A stretch of DNA of 64,000 nt from Aporrectodea caliginosa (GCA_020284085.1 JACEVL010000413.1:1-64000), one strand, 5' to 3'. Positions 44,486 through 57,175 are shown, counted from the first letter of the stretch. The notes: generated by a model from the letters alone, not told the origin. Program-made: numbers and translations.

Positions 44486-45806
44486 TTAACCCTATGACGC
44501 ACACCTGGGGTCAATTTGACCCCAGCGATGGAATTTCCTTGAATAGCTGCGTTGATACAAATAGTAAAAATCTGAAATAATTCAAATTCCTCAACAATTC
44601 ATCCCTCTACATATATGGAAAAATTCGAAGAGTTTAGAATTCTAGGTTCAATGATACAAAAATAAGAATGACACTCGGGCATATTTAGCACACCTGGGGT
44701 CAATCTGACCCCAGGCTGTAACATTGACTATGACATAAACCAGGCTACGTTACATACACAAATACACACATACATACATACATACACACATGCATACATA
44801 CATACACACATATATACATACATACAAATATACATCCCTACATATATAGGCTACATGTACATGAATACATGCATATACACACACAGAAAATATATACATG
44901 AATGCATACATACATACATACATACATACATACATACATAACACATACATACATACACACATGCATGCATACACACATGCATACACAGTTACATACACAC
45001 ACACATATATAAATACATACCAATATACATCCATACATATATACATGTTCATGCGTGTATATACACACACATACAAATATATACATGCATGCATACATGT
45101 ACATACATACATACATGCATGCATGCATACATACATACATACGTACATACATACAAATATACATGCATACATCCATCCCACCATACATAGATTCATCCCT
45201 GCATGCATACGCATATGTATACGTACATACATACATACATATGTACATACATATATATATACATACATACATACATACATACATACATACATACATTCAT
45301 ACATGCATGCATACATTCGTACATACATACATACATATGTACATACATACAAATATACATGCATACATCCATCCCACCATGCATAGATTCATCCCTGCAT
45401 GCATACGCACATACGTACATACATACATACATATGTACATACATATATACATACATACATACATTCATACGTACATACATGCATACGTACATGCATACAT
45501 ACATTCATACAAACATATTTACCACAGACGTCACAAGAACTTTCATTTCAAGCATTAGAACGATCACTGTGGTGTCGAATACTTAGGTTACAACAAACGA
45601 TTTTTTGTTTCGTACATAGAATCTAACATTGTATCATGATCCAAACATTTTCCGTACATGCACGCACTCTGTCCAACCTAAACTTGGAGCAGTCATTTCT
45701 ACTTTCTATTAAAATGGTATTAAATCCACCCTTGTTATCGGTGGGGTCAATTTGACCCCAGGTGTGCTAAATGTGTTGGCCAGGAAGGTGTGCGTCATAG
45801 GGTTAA
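44486..45806. mobile_element. piggyBac-type element carrying a CATA microsatellite
   Basis: Begins TTAACCCTATGACGCACACC and ends GTGTGCGTCATAGGGTTAA, with TTAA at 44486-44489 and 45803-45806. GGGGTCAATTTGACCCC palindromes lie near both ends (44508 and about 45744), and a third, GGGGTCAATCTGACCCC, precedes the microsatellite. No transposase remains; it is non-autonomous. Confidence 0.88.
44750..45525. repeat. CATA/TACA microsatellite with an internal larger duplication
   Basis: ACATACATA repeats. A higher-order block beginning ATACATCCATCCCACCATAC and containing TAGATTCATCCCTGCATGCA occurs at about 45165 and again at about 45365, so part of the array expanded as a roughly 200-bp unit. Confidence 0.93.
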
Positions 45807-46102
45807 GCTGGTGATTATCGGGAGCAAATAACTGTTTTCAATCATAATCGAATTGGCCAGCGCGCTGACGCACAAAATCAAAGCGGCTCTCTGCAATGTC
45901 ATCTTCTTGGTCCTTGAAACATTTAACATTTACGAACACCTGACGTAATACCCGTAATAAAGGATCAATTTTGCATCGATGCAAAACGATATCTTATATC
46001 TGCAATATCTTCTATTATCGCCCATTTTTTTTCCTGCACTGAGTCGTTACTTTTCTTTAATTCATCAAAATCAGCATGTATACGAAAAATTATAATTTCA
46101 CT
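45807..46102. other. No gene recognised
   Basis: Spacer between two TTAA-type elements. Confidence 0.4.
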
Positions 46103-46653
46103 TTAACCCATTAGCGCCCAGTGATCCCATTTGGGAACACGAGGATGAATTTAAATATAAAATAAATGTATCGTGTTATTTAGCTACCGTTGGCAGCTTT
46201 TGACTGCTAAATAGTCCAACTACGATATTTTAGCATAATCTTGAGTTTGCAAAAATTTCTAGTTGAAGTTTCGATTTTTTTCAGAATTCGGCTGCTTCCA
46301 GTTTCTCGTCTGCATATAAGGTAAGAGAATTTAAATTTTAAAAGTGTTTATGTGATTTAAGTGTAACATTACGTAGCTACTGCTATGCCAAATGTGCATT
46401 GAAAAATCAAATTAATTGCGGTAGAAATGTTTAGTAAATCTTTGATGTTTCCAAATGGGAACATTGGGCAAAAATGTAGTCTTTTCCCATTTGGGAACAT
46501 GATGGAGAAATTAATTGAGTTATTGAAAACTCCGCAACGCGTGCATTACTACTGTCCATATTTATAAAAGAATATGAGATAAATTAGAATTTTTAGTTTA
46601 CACAGCAATCACACCTTATATGATGCCTTTTTCATGTCTAAAGAAAGGTCTTC

Positions 46654-47690
46654 TTGTCTGAGGCGATCACCATTATACAGTATGATGTAGATGGAGACAA
46701 TGATAATACTGAGCAGCTTGTTCACCTTCTTCATATACTAGCACAAGCTTCAGATGCAGTGTCTGCTGATATTGAGAGAGATGTCGAAATCGTTATGCCA
46801 CCAGAGATAAGGGATGGTGCATCCAAAGAAGAATGTGTGGATGAAGATGCCCTAATGCTTTCGACTCTTCCATCTGCTGTTTTTGGGCCAGTTACTGCTT
46901 ATGTGCATAAAGGTTCGTATTACTGCCATCACTCGACTAAAATATGCATTCGAGGCAAACGGATGGAAATTCTGTGTTCTGGCATCTGACAATGGGTATC
47001 CGTTCAACGTCAAACTGTAGGCTTACTGTGGAAAAATGCCAGAAACTTTTAACACCGGACGCTTGGGCTGAGTCACCAAGTTGTTACTTCTCTACTCAGC
47101 TGTATTACCAACCTGGAGTGCCATGAGGTCTACTACGGCAACTTCTTCATATGATATATGTGAGACAACCAGTATGTGACTGTCGCTACCAATTTCATTG
47201 AAGTAGAGCCATTCGAAACGCTGGAGCTCATCCAAAAAGTATGTGGTCAATATAAATCATCCAGCTGTCATTAGAGAGCATACTCTTCACATGGGTGTCG
47301 TGGGCATTCTGGACCCCTTCATGTCTAACTATGACCCCGTATTTGGCTCCAAGAAGTGGTGGTGCCACTCTTTATCAACGGTTTGAACATGACTGTTGTT
47401 GCTGCCTGGCGTCTTCACGTGGAAGTCTGTGGCTTGTCAGATCACCCGGAGTTCTGGCGGCAAATTGTGAGCAATACTATACAACGGTTGGACAATCCTC
47501 CAACAGCTCTATCAGATAGCCACTCAGTCAGTGGCATTCGCTACATTTGAGTCGATCATCTTCTGGGTTCAGAGTGAAAGACAAGCAAGATGTCGATTGT
47601 GTAAGAAGAATACATGGCTGTACTGTGCAAAGTGCTTGGTTCAACTTCATCTGCACTACGAGCAGTAGTATCATATCATCGCATTTTAGA
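46654..47690 (+). pseudogene. piggyBac transposase, frameshifted
   Basis: An acidic N-terminal region (46654-46989, ending at a stop) is followed in shifting frames by YYGNFF (target of the family's YFDNFF), GILDPFMSNYDPVFGSKKWW, then PLFINGLNMTVVAAWRLHVE, matching the conserved GGVD-LD...KW and PLF-LN-V-AWRL blocks of piggyBac DDE transposases. The C-terminal zinc-binding tail reads CRLCKKNTWLYCAKCLVQLH and ends with TAG near 47669. At least three shifts or stops are needed to join these, and the region that should contain the first catalytic Asp residues is not readable. It belongs to the element bounded by TTAA at 46103 and 49968. Confidence 0.8.
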
Positions 47691-48424
47691 CATAATATTG
47701 TCAGTCTCCTGGAAGTCATTGTAGAGAAATACCTGGAATATGTTGATGTGTATGATCGTTGTGTTCAATCGCAGAATTAGACAATGTTATCGTTGGCACT
47801 GCTTTATAACTTCTGAAAACTAGTTACTTCAACATTGATGTGTGGTTTTATTATTCTAACAAAGCAGCCTGTGCTGTGCATAAAGTTAAACTTGTGTAGT
47901 AACTGAAAACTGCAAATTTAACAGATTATCTTCAATAAATTTGCATGGTGTTCCCAAATGGGAACAGACTCTATATGTGCCCAATGTTCCCAAATGGGAA
48001 CAGCACGCCATCTCGCGGCTGATCGCGGAATCACATAAATACGAGTTCCAAGGACCTTACCCTATCATCCATGGGCGCCCGCAGCATAGGTCAAGGGGGT
48101 CGCGTGACCCCCCCTGGAAATCATGAAAGATAAAATTTCGACAAGTTTAATCACGCTTAACTGAAGCTTAAAATATGCCACAGGATTCTGTTCAAAACAT
48201 TTATTAAATACTAGCTTTCAGACTGCTTACTAATAATTTACTATACTAATGCTCAGTAGCGAATTTATTCATAGGCCTTGGGTCAACCCCATCGCGCCTC
48301 TCTTGGTTGTGTTCCGGGAACATTCCCCCCCGGCGTTCCGGCACCCCTTAAAACCAGACCCGTCCGTCATCGTCATGATTGCTGCGTCTGATTGAAAAAA
48401 CTACTAAATAGTATTGTATTGTAT

Positions 48425-48900
48425 TTGATCATTTATAAAGCGCTTCTCAAAGCATAAGCCCTTCAGAAGAGCTCCCAGTGCGAGGTACTCCGAGAGAAAA
48501 GGAAGGTTTTAAAGTGAGAGAAAGAGGTAGAGGTGACAACAGAGATGATGGTATAGAGCGCAAAGAAGGAGAAAGTCCATTCCACAGAAAGGGCCCTATA
48601 GGCCCTACAGGCAAGGGACCTGGATTGAGCCTTTGTGGTCCTAACACGGAGAACGTAAAGGTCAAGCCGGTCAGAGGATCTGAGAGGTCGCAATGACGTG
48701 ACAGAGAGGGGACGGTGAATTTGGTGACAAAGATATTTTGGAGTAAGACCCAGTTGAGATTTGAGCACAAGAATGAGAACTTTAAACTGGATGCGAACAG
48801 AGAGAGGTATAGCCAATGAAGTTGTTAAGCCATAAATGTAGAGATCATGTGAGAGAATCGAGGAACGCAAGCTATTACGTATTCTGATTCTGCGCATTTT
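48425..48900 (-). mobile_element. LINE 3' fragment inside the nested hAT
   Basis: Minus-strand frames contain PLSVRIQFKVLILVLKSQLG, GLTPKYLC and, after shifts, GPFLWNGLSPSLR and TLKPSFS, the degenerate LINE C-terminal signature, ending in AAAGCGCTT-ATAAATGATC and an ATACA run at the low-coordinate side. Confidence 0.65.
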
Positions 48901-49544
48901 AGGCCTATATGTGTGTTTATCGACTTCGCCGTCATTTCGATGGATTATTTCGTCTAAACGCAGAATTTTCTCAGTAACTCGGGCATGTTGGAGTTTTCTG
49001 GTGCCAGGTTTGCATGTCGGACTTATTCGTCGGTTTGCCAAGGATATTGTACGTGTGATGGTATTTTGTTCACAAGTCGCCTTGTCGCCATGTGACTACA
49101 TCAGGCCCATCGTCGAGCCTCAGCGAGACCGTGTACGCTTCCTGTAGGCGAGTGTTTTCGTCTTGGTGGAGGACGATCCGCGCGGGCCATTGGAGACTTG
49201 GAGCGCCATCGACCTTCAGTCACTGGACGCGCTTAAATCTACCGACCAACACACGACAAATGCCTTTTTCTGCGCGCTCCTTTGTGCCCCCACGAATAGC
49301 AGGGCGTCTGTCATCTTCCACCAGTGAGTGACTGCTCGTAGGCAGCGTCATCATGTTTGCGAATGCTGTCACCTGTGGCGGTCTACTCTATCGACGCAAC
49401 TTGGCTAAGAGACTCTGAGCATCCATGCCATCTTCAGCAGTCGACCGGAATCAGTTGATTGGTTCTACGCGTGTGCGTGGCCCTCCAGTGGTGACTCTTC
49501 TAGCTTGCTGTGCTGCCTGTGCGTTGTTTTGCTAACTGATGTAA

Positions 49545-49645
49545 TATTTTAGTTCGTAATGACACTTGTCATCATTAATAGGCTGATTAGATATCTTTAA
49601 GAGGCGCTATATAAATTCTCAGAATGAATGAATGAATTATTAAGT
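49545..49645 (+). repeat. LINE 3' tail with GAAT microsatellite
   Basis: AAGAGGCGCTATATAAATTC followed by GAATGAATGAAT, the same tail type as at 37000 and, complemented, at 56218. Confidence 0.7.
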
Positions 49646-49689
49646 TATTATGTGAGTTGTTTAGTTTTTAATGACAAATTATAACGCAA

Positions 49690-49850
49690 CTAACTCTCCA
49701 GGCAGTGGCGTAAATCATGGGGGACAGAGGGGGACTGTCCCCAAGGGCCCCAAAGTTTTGACTTAAGCCCTTCTGTCCCCCCAAAAATCCGGCCCTCGTA
49801 GATACTCTGTCCCCTCCCCAAAGTTTTGTATAGATTTTCGCCTCCAGGTT
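49690..49850. repeat. CAGTGGCGTAA-type transposon end
   Basis: CAGTGGCGTAAATCATGGGG followed by runs of G and complementary CCCC stretches, resembling the end of a hAT-type MITE. No partner end or target duplication was identified. Confidence 0.35.
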
Positions 49851-50084
49851 GTGATCCACTGACCCCCCCCTGTAAAATATCCTGCGGGCGCCCATGCTAT
49901 CATCATTTCTTATATTCCCAAGTATCAGAAAGATTGGCCATTGGGGGAAAGTTTGGGCATTAATGGGTTAAATTGTGTAGGCGGAGTAGCTTCACTATTA
50001 TAGATATTGTCAAATTAGAAGGACGAGATGAGAGGAGAGGTCCAAGAGTGTGAGTCCTAACAACTTGTAACAAGTAAAACGACC

Positions 50085-50445
50085 GCGGGTTGTATTGTAA
50101 CTAATTGACGAATGTTGGATGGTTGATTTGTTTGTGGCGAGATATAGCCTAGATAACCAGTTATCGTTTCTCAGAGGTAAAGGAAAACAAACATTGTCTG
50201 GATAGCATCAACAGTTGGTTTCAACGAAAAAGAGACAGAGCCTGCCTTACCGGGTCTATCCAATCAATCGCGTGCACCGGGGCTGGACAATTGCTCATCT
50301 AGGCTTTAGCATTGAGATTGTATTTATAATTTGAATAATAATTATTTATATTTTCCAAGACGATACTAAGAAATTTGGGTATTGTTTATTTTCTAGACAA
50401 AGGTTTGGTAGTATACCTCCGTTGAAAAAGTTGAAGAACGGGCGT
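50085..50445. repeat. Second copy of the dispersed repeat at 29430-29765
   Basis: Same ordered words as described there, same orientation. Confidence 0.75.
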
Positions 50446-50460
50446 TCTACGCACGCGATA

Positions 50461-50808
<348 letters not shown>

Positions 50809-50916
50809 TACCCGAGGTATCAATGATCCCTCAGGATTTGGAAAAAAATTAATTTAGGAGCAGGGGACAGTGTCTGGAAAATCAAGCCTCGTCGTCTGGA
50901 GTCGCTGGAAAGGTCC

Positions 50917-50959
<43 letters not shown>

Positions 50960-51010
50960 TTTTTTTTTTTTTTTTTTTTTTGCCCGAGGTATCAATGATC
51001 CCTCAGGCGA
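50809..51010 (-). mobile_element. Two short retroposon 3' ends with A/AAT tails
   Basis: CCCGAGGTATCAATGATCCC occurs at about 50811 and again at about 50982, each preceded on the plus strand by a T run and an ATT array. On the minus strand this is a unique 3' end followed by poly-A and AAT repeats, as in LINE/SINE tails. Confidence 0.6.
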
Positions 51011-51097
51011 TCCAAACAATATCTGGAGATGTTACTGATGGTGGTCTGGAACGGCAACTCACTCGGCAGTGTCTGGTTGGGCAAATGTACCTCGGAA

Positions 51098-51274
<177 letters not shown>

Positions 51275-52415
51275 GAAAGTCGCTAGACATGCCTATAACT
51301 AACATAACATACCGTTAAATACCTGTAATTTTTTCTTTGTCTCTCTATTACAAAGTCCCAATGTCTACAAAACAAGACAAATGAAATCTAAGCAATCCTA
51401 GTAAACGATAATTGCCTCGGTTAACATTCCTGTATAGAAAATTGTGTTTAGCCTATGTACATTATCATCGCCATTTAAGTCTTACCACTGTTACAGTAGC
51501 AGTTATTCATTATGGACTCTGCGGACCTTCGTAAATTGAAATTTTGGTTTGTATATCTCGCGGGCGCATCGATTTGTAGGCCTATAAATCCCCATTTATG
51601 GCTATCTTCAAATTACCAACGTTACGTTATATGAATCACGACTTTAGCCTAAGCAACCCACCAATACCATTGTCACTCTTGGATTTTATCTTGCCCCTCA
51701 TTACTGTTAAAGCGGTTTGGCTCAATGATTTTGCGTCACTGGAAATTAACAGATCAATTTTCCAAGGGATTCGCTTTTACTTTCGATTTAAAATCTTTAC
51801 TTGCAAGACTAACCAATTCAATAAAAATGTATCGATTACATTTTAGGATCTATTGACGACAGAGGAATTCAATTGCAAGTGTTCTCAACCATCGTAAAAG
51901 CCTGAATTGATTTGTAATTGGCCTCTTGCGTTTAACTATATCGTCATAATAATTATAATTGGCTAACCAATGACGGCCCCACCCATGGCATCGGAGCAAC
52001 GCTGCATTTGCAAAATTCGATAGCAACTAGTTTAAACTCTAAAAATCACAGTAGAATCTGTGAGCGATAAGCAGCGATTAAATCATTAGACAATAGTTAT
52101 TACACAAGTAGGCCTACATGTAGGCCTGCAAACAGACAAACGTTGTCTTACGCTGTGTCCTCTCCTAAACAAGTTTTTCTTGACGTGAAGAATCGTCATG
52201 CAAATGACAGCGCGACCTAATTACGGTTGAGTGAATCGGTGGCTATTATTGCTTTGACTGGTATACTGCGCTCTGCATACAGATAGCCTAGACTTCAGCA
52301 GAGGCCTCTTCACAGCTTAGCTCAAATTAACAGAGAAAATAAAGAGAATGGCAGATAATTATTATACTCTTCTGAAGATTGATGACTCTGATAAGTTGCA
52401 AATTTTCCACGTTAT
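51275..52415. other. No gene recognised
   Basis: AT-rich with two TAGGCCTA words near 51575 and 52109. The frame at 51598-51846 shows no similarity I recognise. Confidence 0.4.
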
Positions 52416-52419
52416 GACC

Positions 52420-52545
52420 TGTCGTAATCGTAATCGTAAACTCGATCGTCGTAAAGCGCTTACTCTAGAGCTAAGCTCAGGGCATCAGCTTAGTCACGAG
52501 CGCTTATTCGTGATGTCGTATGCAATGACTTAAAATAGTGAATGA
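52420..52545 (-). repeat. Retroposon 3' end (family of 37860 and 54500)
   Basis: CGTAATCGTAATCGTAAACT, AAAGCGCTTACT and CTCAGGGCATCAGCTTA words; the CGTAAT repeat is the microsatellite tail of a minus-strand insertion. Confidence 0.55.
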
Positions 52546-52739
52546 CTTGTCCAGTGTTGCATAACTCAATGCGTAATTATTAACATTAGTTTCCTGTCCA
52601 TCTTGAAGAGACAGATAGTACAAAAGGACACAAATGGACTAAGGCTTGTACATCATCTGCAAAGAGACGACCATTGTCTTCCTGTTCACCCAAAGATCAG
52701 TGTGAAATCGTTTATAAAACATTGACGCTGGTCGCTATA

Positions 52740-52885
52740 TATTGTTACAGGCAATTTGTAAAATCAGAGATTTTGTAAAATGCCTGAAATTTTTAGGCAA
52801 TTTTTAGAATCCCCAATTCACTTGGGCACTTTACAAAATCCCTGAAAAACCAGAGATTTTGTAAAATTCCTGAAATCTGATGATG
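52740..52885. repeat. Clustered direct and inverted TTTTGTAAAAT motifs
   Basis: CAGAGATTTTGTAAAAT occurs twice (near 52766 and 52851) and ACTTTACAAAATCCCTGAAA once in between, with CCTGAAAT words, forming a degenerate folded repeat. Confidence 0.55.
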
Positions 52886-52889
52886 AAAA

Positions 52890-53390
52890 TTTGACAGATT
52901 GCCTGAATTGAAAGGAAAATGATCGAAGTTTGACATCGACTGTTGCACTTGACTTTCCCTTTGAAACATTTGCACCTATGTAGACTGCAGCGTCCAGTGC
53001 ACTTTGAAGTTGCAGAATAATTGAAGTTCTTAATACTGTAGCAAACTTGCTGGTCGTTAGGCGTTTCACTATATCACTAATCCTCTTGGTTATATTTCTA
53101 GTCATGTCCGCCTGCATGTGGCTGCGTGTCCGACATGTAGCCTAAAACACGAGAGACCGGTTAGGCAACGGCGCAGATCACAAGGGCGCTTTATGAATCG
53201 GTAGATGCTTCCATTTGTCTATATATAGCGCCTCTACATGTAAATGTCCGACATACGCACGGTTGGAGACGGCGCACCATTATCGGATATGACGCATGAG
53301 GGTTTAATACGCATGTGGCATCGCCAGACTCGATTAGGGGGGAGTGAAGAAAGATGAACGCTTCGAACGTCAACAGATAGCTATTCGAAC
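52890..53390. other. No gene recognised
   Basis: Only short frames of unknown meaning. Confidence 0.4.
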
Positions 53391-53394
53391 AGAC

Positions 53395-53545
53395 ATGTCA
53401 GAGAGATAGACAGAAAGAAATAATGACAGAGAGGCAAATACTGCTAGAGAAAGAGAGAGGGAGGGATTATAATAATATTGAAAGACAGAGACGGAGACAG
53501 ATAAACAGATAGATAGACAGAGACAGTGTGTCTCTGTGTCCCTTT
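53395..53545. repeat. AGACAGAG-rich low-complexity tract
   Basis: Imperfect GACAGA and GATAGA repeats. Confidence 0.8.
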
Positions 53546-53879
53546 GTCTGTCTGCCTGAATTTATCCTCCACATCAGATGTCTGTAGACCTCTTCCTCGG
53601 TTGCTGGACGGTTTTTCCATTTCTTACCTGTCCATTTCTTCTTACAATATCTGCCCCTATTTTGTACCTTTAATTAGACTGCTTTTTAGCGCAAACGATG
53701 GGTGTACGACCAAAGATATTATGGCGGTTTAGAAGTTCCAAGATCATACTGTTTGTCTCTTTTTCGTTCTATCAACAAGGAACCGCTGATCGATGGTGTC
53801 ATCGTGAGTCGTGTCGTCGCTTGTTCCAGAGACCCTGAGCATGATGCTATCTGTCAACTACATGTACATGTATAGATAG

Positions 53880-53901
53880 GATGATGATGATGATGATAAT
53901 T

Positions 53902-53941
<40 letters not shown>

Positions 53942-54036
53942 CGACGACGACGACGATGTTGATGTTGATGTTGATGTTGTTGTTGATGATGATGATGAGG
54001 AGGAGGAGGAGGAGGAGGAGGAGGAGGAGGAGGAGG
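53880..54036. repeat. Compound trinucleotide microsatellite ATG, GAC, GTT, GAG
   Basis: Successive runs of ATG, GAC, ATGTTG, ATG and GAG units. The His-rich and Met-rich frames are translations of it. Confidence 0.95.
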
Positions 54037-54499
54037 ATAATGACGATATATTCGTTTACTATGCATCATGCAGGTAGAGACACACCGCTTCACAACATAC
54101 ATCACGCAAAAGCAAATATAAAGTGAACAGAGAATAATGTTAGAATTATTAATGGTGTTTATAAAGTAGCTTTTGTAATCAGTGTTTAACAAACCTTATA
54201 ACACGATGACTGAAATAGTAGTAATTTTATGTAAACTATAAAAACGAACGCTTGGCGTCGCCTTTGTCGGGTTAGGGACACGTTCGTATACAATCATGTT
54301 GTCCCACAACCAAAGATAACAAAACTTACATAATGTTACTTTATAATTTTTATAACATAGGAAAGAAACGAATTAAAGGTGTGTAAAATGTTGAGAAGTG
54401 CTAGTTGTTTCTCTGTTACCGACGAACGCCTTCTAGTGTATTGCTCAGTTAAGAAGCGCATTCTGGCCAGCATTCCTACCTTTAACAGATATTGTGGAA

Positions 54500-54612
54500 G
54501 ACGTAATCGTCATCGTAAACTCCATATTTATAAAGCGCCACTATTAAGCCAAGCGCAACAACACCTCTGATGCGCTGCGTCGCATCAGATGGGTTGTCGA
54601 GAGAGCAATGTC
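54500..54612 (-). repeat. Retroposon 3' end (family of 37860 and 52420)
   Basis: GTAATCGTCATCGTAAACTC, TTATAAAGCGCCACT, AAGCCAAGCGCA and CAGATGGGTTGTCGAGAG are shared with the other two copies. Confidence 0.55.
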
Positions 54613-54614
54613 CA

Positions 54615-55325
54615 GTGGAGATCCGAGTACGGTTGCGAAAAAGACCAGAGAAAGGAGGCTGAGAGGTTTGGTTACTACGACTGGTTTCGTTGAAGACGAA
54701 AATCCTTGGAATGGTACTTTACGATTTATATTTATTTATCAGTTTAAAAAAATGACAAACATGACAGTGCTGAATTGAAAGTGACTGAACATATATTGTA
54801 CCTGCATGACAGGAATCTTGAGCATCATGTGTTGCTTTTCATTACTACTACGCCAAAATTCCTAGTTCACAGCAGATGCTGCATTGTCTTAGGTGAATGT
54901 GAAGTGATGAAGACTCTTTATTCCCTGGAGAGGTTTAAAAATTGGTGAAAGAAATGCCTGTCAATCGTACACCGATATACGATGACTGTTCCTTTCTCTA
55001 ATCCAATGGTCTGTGCCACGTATACTCTGGTCAGCGAGCTCTTCTCAATGCATGCAGAAAGCTCTTCCAAACTGGAGACAAGCGGGCGTCTGAATCGTTG
55101 CTTAAGAAGATCGAAACACCAGTCAGAAGAAAATTTAGCAATAAGAAAATGAATGCTATATCTCGTCGATTAAGGCCTTCTTTAAACGCTGACTAAGTAA
55201 TAAACAGTTTAGATGCCGCCGATGATAGGGAAGCTTTACTTATATAAGTTATTATGTCTGCTACATAATTATGTTCTTAGCAATAATTGCAGTCTACAAT
55301 AACAATAGCGTAGCGGTTAAGGAGG
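54615..55325. other. No gene recognised
   Basis: Broken frames across 54780-55130 give no similarity I recognise. Confidence 0.35.
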
Positions 55326-55329
55326 GTGG

Positions 55330-55575
55330 TGGAAGGAGCTTGCCTCGCTGCCTCGATTTTTCTTGTTTACTTAATAATGTCCTGTTGGCCTCGCTTTGCC
55401 TTGTTCCGCCTGGCCTGATACGTGGCCTCGCTTTGCCTCGCTGGCCGCGTTTTGCCTAGTTCAACCTCGTTTGCTTAGCCTGCCTTTCTTTGACTTGTTC
55501 TGCCTCGTTACCTCGTTGCCTCCCTTGCTTAGCCTGTCTCGTTTGTCTCGGGTGCCTCGTTGGACCTATAGCAGA
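55330..55575. repeat. GCCTCGTT/GCCTCGCTTT low-complexity tract
   Basis: More than fifteen degenerate GCCT-CG words, irregularly spaced by 6-14 bp. The frames here are translations of the tract. Confidence 0.7.
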
Positions 55576-55579
55576 CTCG

Positions 55580-56215
55580 ATATACTATTATAGGGGTGCA
55601 ACTTTTTTTGTGACCGCAATGATTTCAAAATGCACTAAAAAAGTCAGAATTTAACACTTTATAAAGAACCAATATTCACAAGTAAAATTAATAAAAATAT
55701 TTCTAGACTGATTTTCGCTGTAATACATGGCAAATAAGTACATTGTGCACTACACGAAAATGCAGCAAAGTAAGAATCGACCTATGACCCCGTCTCACTA
55801 ACATCGACCATTATCTCAATATTGCTGTCATGCAGCATGCACCTGATTTTATCAGATCGCATCATAATGCAGACACGTTTAATGAGGTTAACTTTAGTAA
55901 TTTGAAAAGCATCGTGCAATTAAGCAGGCAGTTGTATCTAATGGGACCTGTCTATACAGTAAAGCCGTTCTCATGATATTATTATTTATTTCTGTATGCA
56001 AGAACAATGGGCGCCTCTAATAGTGAACAGCAGAAAGGTAGGCTACGTTTAGATTTTCTACGGCTCTTGAGAGAGGTAAGTGGAAAGAAACAATTTTATT
56101 GCTAATACTCGAACATAAAAATATCATCGACGTTATATTTAGAAAGGTCACTTCGAAATCAACGACATAAATAGGTCCGGGCAAATTTTTGCATCATTGT
56201 ATTCATTCAGAGCAG
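55580..56215. other. No gene recognised
   Basis: AT-rich intergenic DNA. Confidence 0.4.
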
Positions 56216-56217
56216 TT

Positions 56218-57175
56218 CATTCATTCAGGGCATTTATATAGCGTCCTTTCAGAACCTTCTCAGGAGCGCTCCCGGCCCAGCCACCACCAAAGAAAAAAAG
56301 ACTTGAGGGACTTGTAGAACCATGCTACATTCATTCATTCCGGAGATTTATATAGCACCTCTGCAAGAAGCAGAGGTGCTATATAACGGCTGGGAGCGCC
56401 TACTCAGAGGCGCTCCCAGCCCAGCCACGGCCATACAGAAAAGACTTTGGCAGTTGGTAGAAAGCAGGCAGATTATTCCGGGGCAGTAAGCGTAACGTAA
56501 GCGAGAGCCCGTTCCAAGTGGCGGGGCCAACAACCGAGAAGGCTCGACACTGTCCCACCGAGGAGCGGGCCCGATGGATCAATAGCTCCCTCTTAGTCGA
56601 AGAGCGCAGAGCTCGACGAGAGGCTAAGTCAGAAACCGGGTGACAGAGATCAGATAAGTAGGACGGAGCACTACCAGTGAGACGCCAGACAAGTGCTGCT
56701 ATCCTATAGGATATGCGTTGCGAGGCAGGAAGCCAGTGCAATACATCACGCATGTAGGCAGAAACTTGGACATATTTGGGAATATGACCAATAAGCAGAG
56801 CAGCAGAACGAAGGACCCGGTCAAGACGCCCTATTCAGCCAGATGGGTGACCAACAAGAACCGAGCATGGCTTACAAGTAAAGAGCGGAGCTTAAGCGGG
56901 AGGTCATTCCAGATGGAAGTGCCCACAGCCGAAAATCACAGCACTGCCTAAAAGCCAAGCGAGCCCATGGAAATGAGCTCACGCCTCGTCGATGGCCGAT
57001 ACACACGACGCGCTGCAACGTCGGTCACTGGGCGGCAAAGATCGCGCAAATAAGAGGGAGCTCAGCCAGGAACGCAACGAGAAACCAGAGCAGAAATGCG
57101 GTATGAAATCCGCAGAGTTACAGTCAGCCATTGCAACAAATCACTCATGTATGCAGAGACAAAGGCAAATTTAGG
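56218..57175 (-). mobile_element. Non-LTR retrotransposon 3' part, rearranged
   Basis: Minus-strand frames contain RDVLHWLPASQRISYRIAAL, LSDLCHPVSD, AFSVVGPATWNGLSLTLR and a final FLYGRGWAGSASE, then TATATAAAT and AATGAATG tails. Two tail copies (56218-56300 and about 56325-56420) with a short inverted AAGCAGAGGTGCTATATA duplication show local rearrangement. Further decayed LINE sequence continues to about 57175. Confidence 0.75.

Larger units (their letters stand above)
48070..49896. mobile_element. hAT-type element nested in the piggyBac
   Basis: Terminal inverted repeats CATGGGCGCCCGCAG and its complement, with a perfect 8-bp target duplication CTATCATC (48062-48069 and 49897-49904). GGGGTC/GACCCC runs lie just inside both ends. 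The interior is composed of LINE-like pieces rather than a transposase, so it is non-autonomous and itself invaded. Confidence 0.85.
46103..49971 (+). mobile_element. piggyBac element with full-length but decayed transposase and a nested hAT
   Basis: Ends are TTAACCCATTAGCGCCC and GGGCATTAATGGGTTAA, TTAA at 46103-46106 and 49968-49971. The palindrome TTCCCATTTGGGAA-type occurs after the left end, again near 46450 and 46487, and twice on the right at 47950 and 47987. Without the nested hAT (48070-49896) the element would be about 2.0 kb, a normal autonomous piggyBac size. The two ends differ at a few positions, so it is not recent. Confidence 0.85.

Noticed and set aside
54780..55140. Possible decayed gene on the plus strand
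   Set aside because: Broken frames gave no recognisable motif; could be chance.
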